Shown here piece by piece: positions 1 to 8,737 of a stretch of DNA of 61,531 bases. A program made the position numbers and the translations under genes. The DNA is from Flavobacteriales bacterium. Lineage in GTDB: Bacteria > Bacteroidota > Bacteroidia > Flavobacteriales_F > PHOS-HE28. Below the pieces are notes generated by a model, which was not told the DNA's origin, did not search any database, and saw nothing but the letters and a program-made list of their open reading frames with translations. The DNA lies in NCBI GenBank assembly GCA_016715995.1, contig JADJXF010000027.1, positions 1 through 61,531 on the forward strand, given 5' to 3'. The stretch's first letter is position 1. Each line of letters starts with the position of its first letter.

Positions 1-316
1 GATGAAAAAGTGCGTAGAGCTCTCCTTCCTTCGCTTCATCAACCAAAAGGGCAAGAAAGTCGGAGTCATCCTTATCAAGAGATTGTTTGTCGAGAAGTAT
101 CTGTCCGAGGTTCCTCAGTCTCCTCATTTGACCTGGGCCAGCGATGCGAAGCCGGAGCACTGAACTGTTCTTCACCACTTCGATGAATGCTTTGATCGAC
201 GCATCGTCAAACTGCTCGAACATTTCCTTGATGATGGGTGTTGCCCCGTCCGAATAGAAGTCCGACCTGTTGTAGTGTAGACTGTACCCTTTGTGGCCAA
301 CGTAGGTATGTGTCAT
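1..316 (-). CDS. unrecognised protein, 3' end outside window
   Basis: An ATG at 316 overlaps the stop of the upstream membrane-protein gene (ATGA), so translational coupling is likely. About 105 codons are open to the window edge with no stop, so the gene is cut off. The visible N-terminus starts MTHTYVGHKG and is followed by mixed, mostly helical-looking sequence with charged patches (for example KDDSDF and DEAKEGE). I see no signal peptide, membrane segment or known motif and do not recognise the family. Its base composition is AT-richer than the housekeeping genes to the right, like the two genes before it, so it is probably the third gene of one acquired operon. Confidence 0.6.
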   Translation of the reverse strand, partial: MTHTYVGHKGYSLHYNRSDFYSDGATPIIKEMFEQFDDASIKAFIEVVKNSSVLRLRIAGPGQMRRLRNLGQILLDKQSLDKDDSDFLALLVDEAKEGELYALFH

Positions 317-1863
317 CGCCTGACTAGACGGGGTATTAGCTGTGGCGGGACGCTGCTGCCGAGCTTCCGTAAGTGCAGCATAGCGCTCTTCTCTTCCTCG
401 AATTTGTCGAGGCTCTGTTCCAGTCTCTCTATCGCTGGCTCGAACAAGCCATTCCTAGTGCTACTGGATACATAACGAAGCCCGTTGACCTTAAGCATGA
501 AGTCAACGCCATACTCGCATTTATCCTTGTCGCCTTCCACAAAATCCTTATCCAATCGTTGGCCGATCTGCTTCCGATCTTCCTTGGAGAGCACGCTCCA
601 TAGTATGGGCAGAATGAACTCGGTGTTGCCGCGCATTACAGTCGTAGTGCTCTGGTGCTGATACGTCGTGTACAACCGATTGATCAATTCCTTTCGGTAG
701 ATCTGTGGTAGGTCGCCCAAGGCCTGCTCTACCGCTGTCTTGTTCTGGTGGAACGAGGGGCTATCCATTGTTTGCAGGTACGTGTCGATGTCCACGATGG
801 GGACAGGATACTCCTCAGAGAGCACGTACTTGTTACAGTCATTGATCATGTCGAGAACCTTCAGGATTGAAGGCTCAGTGCTTGTGGGATGGCCGTCAAA
901 CACGTGCCGTGTCTCTCTTGCTTGATGAAGCATCTTGTGCGCCTCCCAGCCAATCACCCCAGTCTTGTATGCTCCTTCAATTAGGTCAAAGTCTGTTACA
1001 TGTTTCTGAAAGTCTTCATAGGTCTTGATCTCCTGTTTGGGCTTCATCTCCTTGTTGAACAAATCCAGGCTTCGATGTTCAATCTTTCGGCGTAGGTCAT
1101 CGACTACCGCATTCCAATATGAGCCTATCGCACTGCGATAACCCTTCACCGGCAGCACTCTGATGGCTTCTTGGATGTATGGGTTATTGTGTAGCTCTTC
1201 ACGGACCTGCACGAGGGACTTGGCGAGAAGGGATTGTTCCTCTGGTTGTAGTTGTGTGCCGCCGCTAAGTGTAAGCTCGCTTGCCATGTGTATCGCTTTA
1301 AACAGTACGCTTTGCAGATTCCATCCCCCACCTCCATCGTCCCCACCGGCACCGTCGCAACCTCCAATGCTCAGCTGTCTGAGTCCTTTTGAGAGCCATG
1401 ACCTTGACAGTATGATTAGACACCTGACCAAGCTCAGCAGGATCAACAGTGTGCTGGCGAGGTTCACCATATAGATGGTCACGGGAAGGAACACGCACAC
1501 CCCCAATCTTATCAGTGCTGTAGTCGCACACACTGAGAACAATTCCCAGATACAGTTCCTCAGCAGGGAAACAGTTTTGTGATAGAGCCCAGTCGAGAAG
1601 AACAATTCAAATACCGGCGCATCCTGTGTGCTTCCTTTCGCCTTAGGATGTGAATTCTTGAATGTAATGAGAATAGTCAGAATGGTCAAGATGAAGCCAG
1701 CTGAACTAAATGCGGCACTGAGGAGATTCGTGTTGAAGTTGACCAACTCCGTCTGAGATGGCACGACTAGCAGTTGCCTTTTGATCATGATAAATGCCAG
1801 CCCAATCAGACCGGCTGTGACCATGAGATCCCACAGCAGTGGTCTCTTGAAGTATTGATCCAT
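313..1863 (-). CDS. multi-pass membrane protein of unknown function (516 aa)
   Basis: The N-terminal third is membrane embedded: hydrophobic stretches lie at about residues 12-28, 47-67 and 105-152 (two or three helices in the last). The remaining ~330 residues are charged and probably cytoplasmic. Between the two parts lies an odd Gly/Asp-rich stretch at about 167-180, encoded by GC-rich DNA that resembles the 3' end of the neighbouring restriction-modification gene (see findings). The ATG at 1863 is 2 bases after the stop of the preceding gene, and the stop overlaps the next ATG, so it is the middle gene of a three-gene operon. Family not recognised. A membrane effector in a defence operon would fit the setting, but that is inference only. 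Confidence 0.7.
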   Translation of the reverse strand: MDQYFKRPLLWDLMVTAGLIGLAFIMIKRQLLVVPSQTELVNFNTNLLSAAFSSAGFILTILTILITFKNSHPKAKGSTQDAPVFELFFSTGLYHKTVSLLRNCIWELFSVCATTALIRLGVCVFLPVTIYMVNLASTLLILLSLVRCLIILSRSWLSKGLRQLSIGGCDGAGGDDGGGGWNLQSVLFKAIHMASELTLSGGTQLQPEEQSLLAKSLVQVREELHNNPYIQEAIRVLPVKGYRSAIGSYWNAVVDDLRRKIEHRSLDLFNKEMKPKQEIKTYEDFQKHVTDFDLIEGAYKTGVIGWEAHKMLHQARETRHVFDGHPTSTEPSILKVLDMINDCNKYVLSEEYPVPIVDIDTYLQTMDSPSFHQNKTAVEQALGDLPQIYRKELINRLYTTYQHQSTTTVMRGNTEFILPILWSVLSKEDRKQIGQRLDKDFVEGDKDKCEYGVDFMLKVNGLRYVSSSTRNGLFEPAIERLEQSLDKFEEEKSAMLHLRKLGSSVPPQLIPRLVRR

Positions 1864-1865
1864 GC

Positions 1866-2863
1866 TTATTGCAGGGTCTTCATGAACTCATTAAAGTCTC
1901 CTTCTATCATTTCGTACACTTCTCTTCGTTTGGACATCATCTTCGGCTCTATTTCCTTGATGATTTCGCGCTTCCCTTTGAGAAGGTTAAAGGTGTCCTC
2001 TATGCCCTCCTTGTCCTCATACTTCACTACGAAGTTCTCAAAGCAGTCAACTGCGTATGGCTTTCGCTTAAAGAAGGCCATCATGTCCTTGACCATGGAG
2101 TTCGCTGAGTGGCTAATCTCTTCACTCCGTATAGGTCGACCGGGGTTTGAAACAAAGCTTCTAGCTTGATGAACTGCGGACGGAGTTTTTGATGCAAGGT
2201 GCTCATGCCGGTGAAGTACTTACCCACTAACTCTGTGTCGATTTCGCTCAGCCTCTGGGGATTCATTTTGATTTCAATGTTCAAGGCGTTCTTGAATTTG
2301 GCCAAGGCCTCATCCAGTTTGCTGTCCATGTGCATAACGAACTCCACTGACTTGGCCAGCTGTAGTTTATCCTTAGCGACACTTCTGATATAGTATTCTA
2401 TGTCAGGTATCCTCGGCCCGTGATGATTGAATTCTACACACATCACAGGAATGTTCCTGCTGTAATCGACGAAGAAGTGGGTCTGTTCAGCAATGGAAGC
2501 ATCCATCTCATGCAGCGGAATGAGTCTGTACTGCTCTTTTGGCTTGAGCATTGGCTTCCGGCCTTTCCGCAAAAGTGCCAATGAGCAGCGTAAGCGCATC
2601 TCCTTATGCATGAATACAGCGCCTGTAGCGAATAGTTCACGTGGTCCTTCTTGTGTGCGGCTGCTATTCCGATCAATGAGATGACCACGCCCTGCATGTG
2701 ATTCAGTCATCAGGTAGGTGAGGACTTTCTTTAGAATGCTCGACGAGCTATGGTCCGCAGAATGCTCTTTGTATGGAGTAAACTTCCAAAGAATAGAAAT
2801 GGACCTCACGGGGACAAGGGATTCATCCTTGCTGTTTCCATTGGATTGTTTCAGTGCTTCCAT
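1866..2863 (-). CDS. unrecognised soluble protein, one frameshift (about 332 aa restored)
   Basis: The sequence shows two overlapping frames: residues 1-260 from the ATG at 2863, ending at 2081, and a second frame whose first ATG is at 2096 and which ends at 1866. Reading frame two upstream of its ATG gives a sensible continuation (EEISHSANSMVKDMM) that joins frame one just after FQTPVDLY. One missing base near 2128-2133 therefore explains both, giving one protein of about 332 residues. The alternative is a separate 76-residue protein. No signal peptide or membrane helix is visible; a His-Gly-Pro-Arg stretch sits in the middle (NHHGPRIPDIEYY). Family not recognised. It is the first gene of the AT-rich operon downstream of the restriction-modification gene. 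Confidence 0.6.
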
Positions 2864-2953
2864 TTTGGGCTGCTAAGAGGACCTATCCGGGTTTCTGCCT
2901 TGCCTTGGTCGTTGATCCAAAGATGGTAAACATGGACCACTGCCGGGTGTCCT

Positions 2954-2982
2954 CCCAAACCTCCGCTGTGTGGTGGTTTGGG
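2954..2982 (-). terminator. stem-loop after the restriction-modification gene
   Basis: An 11-bp stem with one mismatch (arms 2954-2964 and 2972-2982, CCCAAACCTCC against GGTGGTTTGGG) and a 7-base loop lies 45 bases downstream of the restriction-modification stop. No T-tract follows, so it may be a weak or Rho-assisted terminator, or a simple mRNA-end hairpin. It separates that gene from the unknown operon that begins at 2863. Confidence 0.4.
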
Positions 2983-3026
2983 TCACGGGTGTCGCTCGGC
3001 AAAGACCCTGTAGAGGCTTTAGATCC

Positions 3027-6000
3027 TCAACGCACACCTTTCTCCATCCCCCTCACCACCTCCATCGTCCCCACACTCACCGTCGTCACCCTCTTCAACA
3101 AGTCTATCACCTTCTCCTTATAGTCCGCGAAGCGGTAGGTGTTGAACTTCTCCGCGATGGTGGGGTCGCTGGGCTTCTTCTCCTTGTACTGGTCCAGCAC
3201 CCATTCCAGGGCGCTGCGGTTGCCGAGCTTGTAGGCCCAGGCTTCTTTGGGGATGCCCTTCAGCAGCGTTAGTTCGTCCAGCTCGATGATGCCCGCCTCC
3301 TTGTCTGCCTTCAGCTTCACCTTCACTTTGTATTCGCGCTGGTAAAGCGGTTCGGGTTCGGAGAGGTGGTCCAGCAGGGTGGCCTTCTTCTTCTTTTGCT
3401 CGCTCTTCTTCTCGCTGCTCACGAGTTCCAGCGGGAAGGGCGCGGCGGTCTCGTAGCCGATGTGCAGGTCCATCAGTTGCTTGCCCCATTTGCTCCACTG
3501 CCAGAAGTCGGCATAGAAGGGGATGCGCGGGAAGTCGCGCTTCAGGTTCAGCGCGTACTTCTCGCGGTACACCGGATCGTGCAGCACGGCGTACACGTAG
3601 TGGAACACATCCTCTTTCTTGATCGTGGTGTCCTTGTAATGCGTGGTGAACTGCGCAAGGCCCCAGTCGGTGAGGTTGTCGTGGCGCGTGCCGTCTTTCC
3701 CGAGCCGATACAACGGAACCATTTGGCTGCCGCATCCCGAGCCGACAAAATGCAGGTCCGCCCTGGTTACACTCGATCCAACCATGAACGGCTTTTCGGA
3801 GTTCGCATCCGTGTAAATTATACTCCTGTTCCCCGCAGTGCCTTGGGATCCGAAGATTGACGGCAACTGATACTGCATTTCATTCAGGTTGCGGTCGTAG
3901 TAGAGATACTCCTTCCCAAATGGACGATAGAGGCAAGGAATCATTAAGGGTTTCGAGTACTGATAAACTTTGCCCTTTGATAAATCATGCTTCACTGCTC
4001 GCGTCCATTTGATGGGTGCTTCTGCTGACTGCCCAGTGCCAACTTCGTGGTTGTAGGCATCGATGAGATACCTGACCTTCCTTTCTAGGTTCGGCTTGCT
4101 TTTGTCGTAGACCCACTCATCACGATTTGTGACAAGGCCAAGAGAGTAAAGGGCAAAAATGGCTTCGCTGGATCGACCGAGCTTAACCTCCTTTTCGATT
4201 AAGGAAATAAGTCGTTCCAGTCGTTGTCCACTGACGATCCAGTTGTTCTTTCGATCTGGCGTGATTGTTCCGAACGGAATCTCTTCAAACGAATGAACGC
4301 GGATGTACTCCAGCTTCTCTTCCCTTTTGGCTCGTATGTCACACGGATGGATGTACTGGATGCGACAAGCAACCTTCTCTTGGCTCTTCTTCTTAACCAA
4401 GAACATGATAGCGATGCCAACAGCAGCAGCCTGTCCAAAGATTGTATGGTCCTCATTTAAGAAGATTCCATCCTTACCAGATAGCTTTCGGATGTTACCA
4501 CCTAGATCAATCACATAGGCATAGTCAAACTCGTCCTTGACACATTTACGAAAGCCGTCTAAGTGGCGTGCATTGACAAAGGAGTTGTTTGTGATGAAAG
4601 CGATGATGCCATCCTCATCGATGCGATCCATTGCCCAACGATAGAAGCGGGTGTACATATCATACGCCTTCGTCTTTTGTCCTGTACTATGCTTAATATA
4701 GGTGTCCTTCACTCGGCCATCAATTCCTCCTATCTTCTTCTTTGCATCGGTATAGTAGGTGCGGCTCTTGTTGTTGTCATTCTCATTGGCCTGATTCGCG
4801 AAGTATGGAGGATTGCCAATGATGACACTAATCTTCTTCTCGTTCTGCCTTTTGATTCGCGACGAGTTCTCCCTAGTGAGGCCAAAAAGATCATGCTGCT
4901 TGCCTTCGAAGCGAAGCCCTCCCCCCAGTTCAAGTGTATCTACGAAGCATAGATTCTCGAATTCGACATAGGCGCCCATCTTCTGCTTGTAGGTGTACTC
5001 GATGTTGAGGTTGGCCACGTAGTAGGGCAGTATGGCCACTTCATTGGCGTGTATCTCGTTCTTGTACTTGTATTCCAGGTCCTGCTTGGGTAGGTGGTCT
5101 ATGAGATCGGTGAGGAAGGTGCCCGTGCCGGTAGCTGGGTCCAGGATCTCGACGTTTTTGCTGCTAAACGTTTTGCCGAAGTGCTTGTGCAGCAACTGGT
5201 CGGTACTGCGTATCATGAAGCGCACGATCTCGTTCGGGGTGTACACCACCCCCAAGTGTTCGGCAGCCTTGGGGTTGTACACCTTGTAGAAGTTCTCGTA
5301 TAACACCTTCAGGAACTGCTGCTTCTCGTGGTGGTCCTTGATGCTGGCGGCCGCCGCGTTGATGGCCTCGTAATAGCGCTCCAGCAGGCCGAGCAGGTTC
5401 TTGCGCTCGCTGTAGGTGAGCAGGGTGCCCACCAGCCCCTCCAGTTCCTTGGCGATGTTGTTGTGCTGGTGGAAGTCGGGCTCGTCGAAGATCTTGTTGA
5501 AGATGTCCGCTGTGAGGATGTGCTGGATCATCATCTCGCGGATGTCCGCCTCGGTGATGTCCGGATTGATCTCGTGCTTGGTGAGCGTCCAGAACTTTTC
5601 GGCTGCGGCAATGAATGGCGCGTTCTCCTTGCGGGCTGTCTCGATCTTGACCCGCAGCGTTTCCAGTATGGTGGGCAGGTCGTTCTTAAACTGTTCCAAC
5701 GCCTCCTCGAACCTCCGCGCCTCGGGGTGCTTAGGTTCACGAAGGCGTTGAGGATACCATCGAGCTTGTCGGCATCCTTGAAGCTCACGCGTTGCATCTC
5801 GCGCCCTTCCTGTATCAGCACGGCGGTCTGGCTGTCCTCGAAAAGGATGTTGCGGTCGGGGTAGCCTTTCTTGAATTTCTTCTCGATCTCGTCGTCGATC
5901 ACATCCGCCTCGTCCTTGCTCTCCCAATAGCCGTAGTCCAGGCGTAGGGCGTTCTTCAGGGTGCCATCGGGTGTAACATTCCTCCCGTGCTTGCCCTCAA

Positions 6001-6156
6001 CGCTCAGTTCCGTGATGAGGATGAGGTCTTTCTTCTCGGCGTAATGGTTAAGGAGGGCAATGAATGCCTGCCGTATCGCGGTTTCTTCTTGCTCCCGCCC
6101 CAGTCAATGATCTTCTGGACACTGGTGTAGTACTTGTCGATGGCAGGAGACGACAT
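3027..6156 (-). CDS. type ISP/IIG-like restriction-modification enzyme, two frameshifts (about 1043 aa restored)
   Basis: A single-chain restriction-modification protein: N-terminal nuclease, adenine methyltransferase and C-terminal target-recognition region. With the ATG at 6156 and frame repair, a PD-(D/E)xK-type site is visible as PDG (about residues 63-65) and ESK (79-81). The methyltransferase has motif I (DPATGTGTF, about 338) and motif IV (NPPY, about 448), the pattern of N6-adenine enzymes. The SF2 helicase of full-length type ISP enzymes (about 1500 residues) is absent. The frame breaks twice, each fitted by one missing base: near 6083-6092, and near 5731-5735 where FVNL should run into KHPEARRFEEALEQF. 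As written the gene is broken. The middle part is AT-rich, pointing to horizontal transfer. Confidence 0.8.
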
Positions 6157-6263
6157 GCGCCGAAGATGGCAAGGATGAACGATGCACCCAAACGCAGTTG
6201 TTCCCGCTTCTCAACAGGCCCGCATCGGCCTCACTGCCTCAAGGCCTCAAAGCCTAGTAGCCC

Positions 6264-6413
6264 TCAGCCCAGCACCAAATAGCCCATACCACCCAGCAGC
6301 CCGAACACCATCCCCAATTTCCACCACGGCCAAAGGGCCCCTGGGCCTTCTGAGTCCTCTGGCGGGAAGAAGAGGTTGAGGAAATCGGAGAGGTAGCGTT
6401 GGAGAAGGAGCAA
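6264..6413 (-). CDS. possible 49-residue membrane peptide or gene remnant
   Basis: A TTG-started frame of 49 codons ends in a convincing hydrophobic helix (WPWWKLGMVFGLLGGMGYLV) after a Pro/Glu-rich linker. It follows a stop codon directly and has no ATG, so it could be the 3' remnant of a larger membrane-protein gene. The surrounding gap between the restriction gene (start 6156) and the response regulator (start 6598) shows nothing else that I can support. Confidence 0.25.
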   Translation of the reverse strand: MLLLQRYLSDFLNLFFPPEDSEGPGALWPWWKLGMVFGLLGGMGYLVLG

Positions 6414-6597
6414 GGCTCAAAGGTCGGGCGGTTAGTGGTGTACGGTTATTCCCCGCCCCCCGTTAAAAACTCGCGCGTGCCTCCCTGGGTCCTTGGCAGG
6501 GCGCTTTTCCATTTTCGCAATGCGCGGCGCGGGGCCTTGAGGGTTGGATCTAGTTGGTATCGGATCGTTCTCCATCTATCGCAACCTATCAGCACCC

Positions 6598-7272
6598 ATG
6601 AATACTGCGCCTGCCCGCCTTCGCATTGCCGTATTGGACGATCACTGGATGTCGCGGAAGGTGCTGGCCGACCTGGTGGCCGAATGGCCGCAGGGCGAGG
6701 TGGTGCTGCAGGCCACGAACGGCTTCGACTACCAAGGGCGCCTGAAGGACGAGGGGCCCATCGACCTGGCCATCGTGGACCTCTTCATGCCGCTGATGGA
6801 CGGTTTCGAGACCATCGCCTGGATACGGGAGCACCAGCCCGAGACGCGCATCCTGGCCATCACCTTCGACCCGAAGGACGAGTACGTGCACGGCGCGCTG
6901 CTGGCCGGGGCCCACGGCATCGTGGGCAAGGCCTGCGAGCGCCAGGAGCTGCACGCAGCGCTGGAGGCGCTGCGCACCACGGGCCGCTATGCCAACGACC
7001 TGCTGATGCGGCAGGTAACGCACGTGCCCGACCCCAACAGCCCGTGGGTGCTGAAGAAGAAGCTGGAGCAGGAGCTCTCGCCGCGCGAGTTGGAGTTCGG
7101 CAAGCGGTACGTGAGCGACGCGAGCCCCAGCCGGGTGACCATCGCCAAGGCCATGGCCATCAGCGCGCACACCGCCGAGAGCTACCGCCGCAACCTGGTG
7201 GAGAAGACCGGTGCGAATACCCGGGTGGCCCTGCTCAAGTGCTTCCTGCGCTTCGGGGTGGTGAAGCTGTAG
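6598..7272 (+). CDS. response regulator, REC + LuxR-type HTH (NarL/FixJ family)
   Basis: A 224-residue DNA-binding response regulator. The receiver domain (about 8-125) has the acidic pair DD at 14-15, the phospho-acceptor Asp at 61 in VDLFMPLMDG and the conserved Lys in GIVGKAC. A LuxR-type helix-turn-helix covers about 158-220 (LSPRELEFGK ... AISAHTAESYRRNL ... RVALLKCF). I chose the ATG at 6598 because the receiver strand starts just after it; an in-frame TTG at 6544 would add 18 unlike residues. No histidine kinase lies next to it, so its input is unknown. It probably controls transcription in answer to phosphorylation by an unlinked kinase. Confidence 0.85.
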   Translation: MNTAPARLRIAVLDDHWMSRKVLADLVAEWPQGEVVLQATNGFDYQGRLKDEGPIDLAIVDLFMPLMDGFETIAWIREHQPETRILAITFDPKDEYVHGALLAGAHGIVGKACERQELHAALEALRTTGRYANDLLMRQVTHVPDPNSPWVLKKKLEQELSPRELEFGKRYVSDASPSRVTIAKAMAISAHTAESYRRNLVEKTGANTRVALLKCFLRFGVVKL

Positions 7273-7313
7273 CGGGCCGATGGCTCAAGTGGCATACATG
7301 CGCCGCCGGGTAG

Positions 7314-7784
7314 GAACCGATCGTCGATGCGGATGATCCCGCCGTACCCGAGGATGCTCCGGTCGTTGATGCGGATGATCAGATCATCCGTAAGGATGAG
7401 CGGGTCTTACCTAAGGATGATTCGAGCATCGGTAAGGATGATCCCGTCTTCCTCGTGAATGATCCGATCGTCGGTGAGGATGATCCCATCTTCCATAGTG
7501 ATGATCCAATCGTCGGTAAGGATGATCCCGTCTTCCTCGTGGATGATCCGATCGTCGATGAGGATGATCCCGACTTCCGCGTGGATGATCCGATCGTCGG
7601 TAAGGATGATACCGACTTCCGCGTGGATGATCCGATCGTCGGTGCGGATGATCCCGTCTTCCACGCGGATGATCCGATCGTCGGTAAGGATGATCCCGTC
7701 TTCCATGTGGATGAACCGATCGTCGGTGAGGATGATCCCGTCTTCCACGTGGATGATCCGATCGTCGATGAGGATGAACCCCCT
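7314..7784 (+). repeat. 21-bp tandem repeat array, about 22 units
   Basis: About 22 units of 21 bp, most starting GATGATCC. From about 7437 two versions alternate (consensus GATGATCCGATCGTCGGTAAG and GATGATCCCGTCTTCCACGTG), so the higher-order period is 42 bp. The first five units (7332-7436) are degenerate, the rest nearly identical. In frame with the unit the array reads as acidic heptapeptides (DDPIVGK, DDPVFHV), open from a stop at 7311 through the array to a stop at 8010-8012. There is no ATG in this frame before the array; the first likely start is a GTG at 7455. Since 21 is divisible by three, several frames on both strands are open, so openness alone is not evidence of coding. Confidence 0.9.
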
Positions 7785-7900
7785 ATAGATAGGTATGCTG
7801 CTGTGCGCGGCCTTGCAGGGAACGCCGCTTCAGGGATTGAGGACGGCTTCGCTGGCGCTCCGCCGCAAACCCTTATCCAGCGTGGTTTCTGTGGCATGTG

Positions 7901-7920
7901 CCTCCCGCTGCAGCGGGAGG
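7901..7920. repeat. perfect 20-bp palindrome
   Basis: CCTCCCGCTGCAGCGGGAGG is its own reverse complement. It lies in the 220-base stretch between the 21-bp array and the next gene, where I see no other supported feature. No T-tract follows. It could be a cruciform, a protein-binding site or part of a REP-like element. Confidence 0.5.
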
Positions 7921-8008
7921 GCATCACCCCGCTGCGGCACGCGCTCAACTGGAACAAGGCGGGTGGCCTGGGCATACAAGGCACCAACCCACAAAACACG
8001 GGGAGCAA

Positions 8009-8653
8009 ATGAAGAAGATCTGGTATTTCGTGAAACTCGGAATCACCCGAATTACGCCAAGCGGCCTGGTGTCGAAGGTCCGCAACTGTGTGAGCATGAT
8101 GACGGCTAACCCCGCCTTCGCCGCTCCGAACCCTCTTCCCGATCCCACCCTTGCGGAGGTGACGGCGGCCATCGACAAGCTGGACACAGCTGAGCAGGCC
8201 TACGCCTTCAACCGCGGCAAGCTGGAGAAGGATGCGCGCGACCTGGCGTTCCAGGAAGCGAAGGAGATCTTCCACCTCTTGGGCGGCTACGTGCAGCTGG
8301 CCAGCGGTGGCGACAAGGAGATCATCCTGAGCGCGGGTCTGGACGTGGAGCGCAACCCCACGGCTGCGGGCGTGCCGCCAGCGCCGGGCGATGTGCGGGC
8401 GGAGGCCACCAAGGTCTTCGGCCAGATCATCGTGCGCTGGAGCGCCAGCAAGGGCCGTCGCGTCTACAAGGTGTACCAGACCGAAGGCGACCCTTCGCTG
8501 GAGACCGGGTGGGAGCTGATCGCTCAAACGGGCAAGGTGCGTTTGGTGGTGGATGGGCTGGACCGCTTCAAGACCTATGGCTTCCGCGTGGTGGCCGAAG
8601 GTGTGGCGGGCCTGAGCATCCCCAGCGACGCGGCAACGGCAACCGCAGCCTGA
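8009..8653 (+). CDS. fibronectin type III-like domain protein
   Basis: A 214-residue protein. The first ~40 residues are basic and only mildly hydrophobic, so secretion is uncertain. A helical segment (about 50-105, PTLAEVTAAIDKLDTAEQAY) is followed by a beta-rich C-terminal half (about 135-212) with the look of a fibronectin type III fold (IIVRWSASKGRRVYKVYQT ... FKTYGFRVVAEGVAG). Proteins of this layout recur in environmental Flavobacteriales; no precise role is known to me. The start is an ATG at 8009 preceded by GGGGAGC, one of few purine-rich ribosome-site-like sequences here. The ATG overlaps the stop of the open frame running out of the repeat array (ATGA), which may be chance. Confidence 0.7.
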   Translation: MKKIWYFVKLGITRITPSGLVSKVRNCVSMMTANPAFAAPNPLPDPTLAEVTAAIDKLDTAEQAYAFNRGKLEKDARDLAFQEAKEIFHLLGGYVQLASGGDKEIILSAGLDVERNPTAAGVPPAPGDVRAEATKVFGQIIVRWSASKGRRVYKVYQTEGDPSLETGWELIAQTGKVRLVVDGLDRFKTYGFRVVAEGVAGLSIPSDAATATAA

Positions 8654-8669
8654 TCAATCCGCAGACATG

Positions 8670-8714
8670 GCCCCGACGTTCGCCCGGCACCTTCTCCGGG
8701 ATGAGCGTCGGGGC
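8670..8714 (+). terminator. long stem-loop between two genes
   Basis: Arms GCCCCGACG (8670-8678) and CGTCGGGGC (8706-8714) pair perfectly; inside them CCCGG pairs with CCGGG around an 8-base loop. It sits 17 bases after the fibronectin-like gene and just before the acetyltransferase start. There is no T-tract, so termination is only a guess. Confidence 0.4.
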
Positions 8715-8737
8715 ATGGCGCGTACAAGACCCGAATC

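Noticed and set aside
1866..2096. Separate 76-residue gene in the left operon
   Set aside because: Better explained as the frameshifted C-terminus of the preceding gene.
7332..7772. CRISPR array
   Set aside because: Units are contiguous with no unique spacers and 21 bp long; it is a simple tandem repeat.
7379..8527. Long minus-strand open frame rich in Gly-Ser-Ser/Lys-Thr repeats opposite the repeat array and the fibronectin-like gene
   Set aside because: The openness comes from the 21-bp unit being divisible by three and lacking stops; the rest overlaps a much better plus-strand gene.
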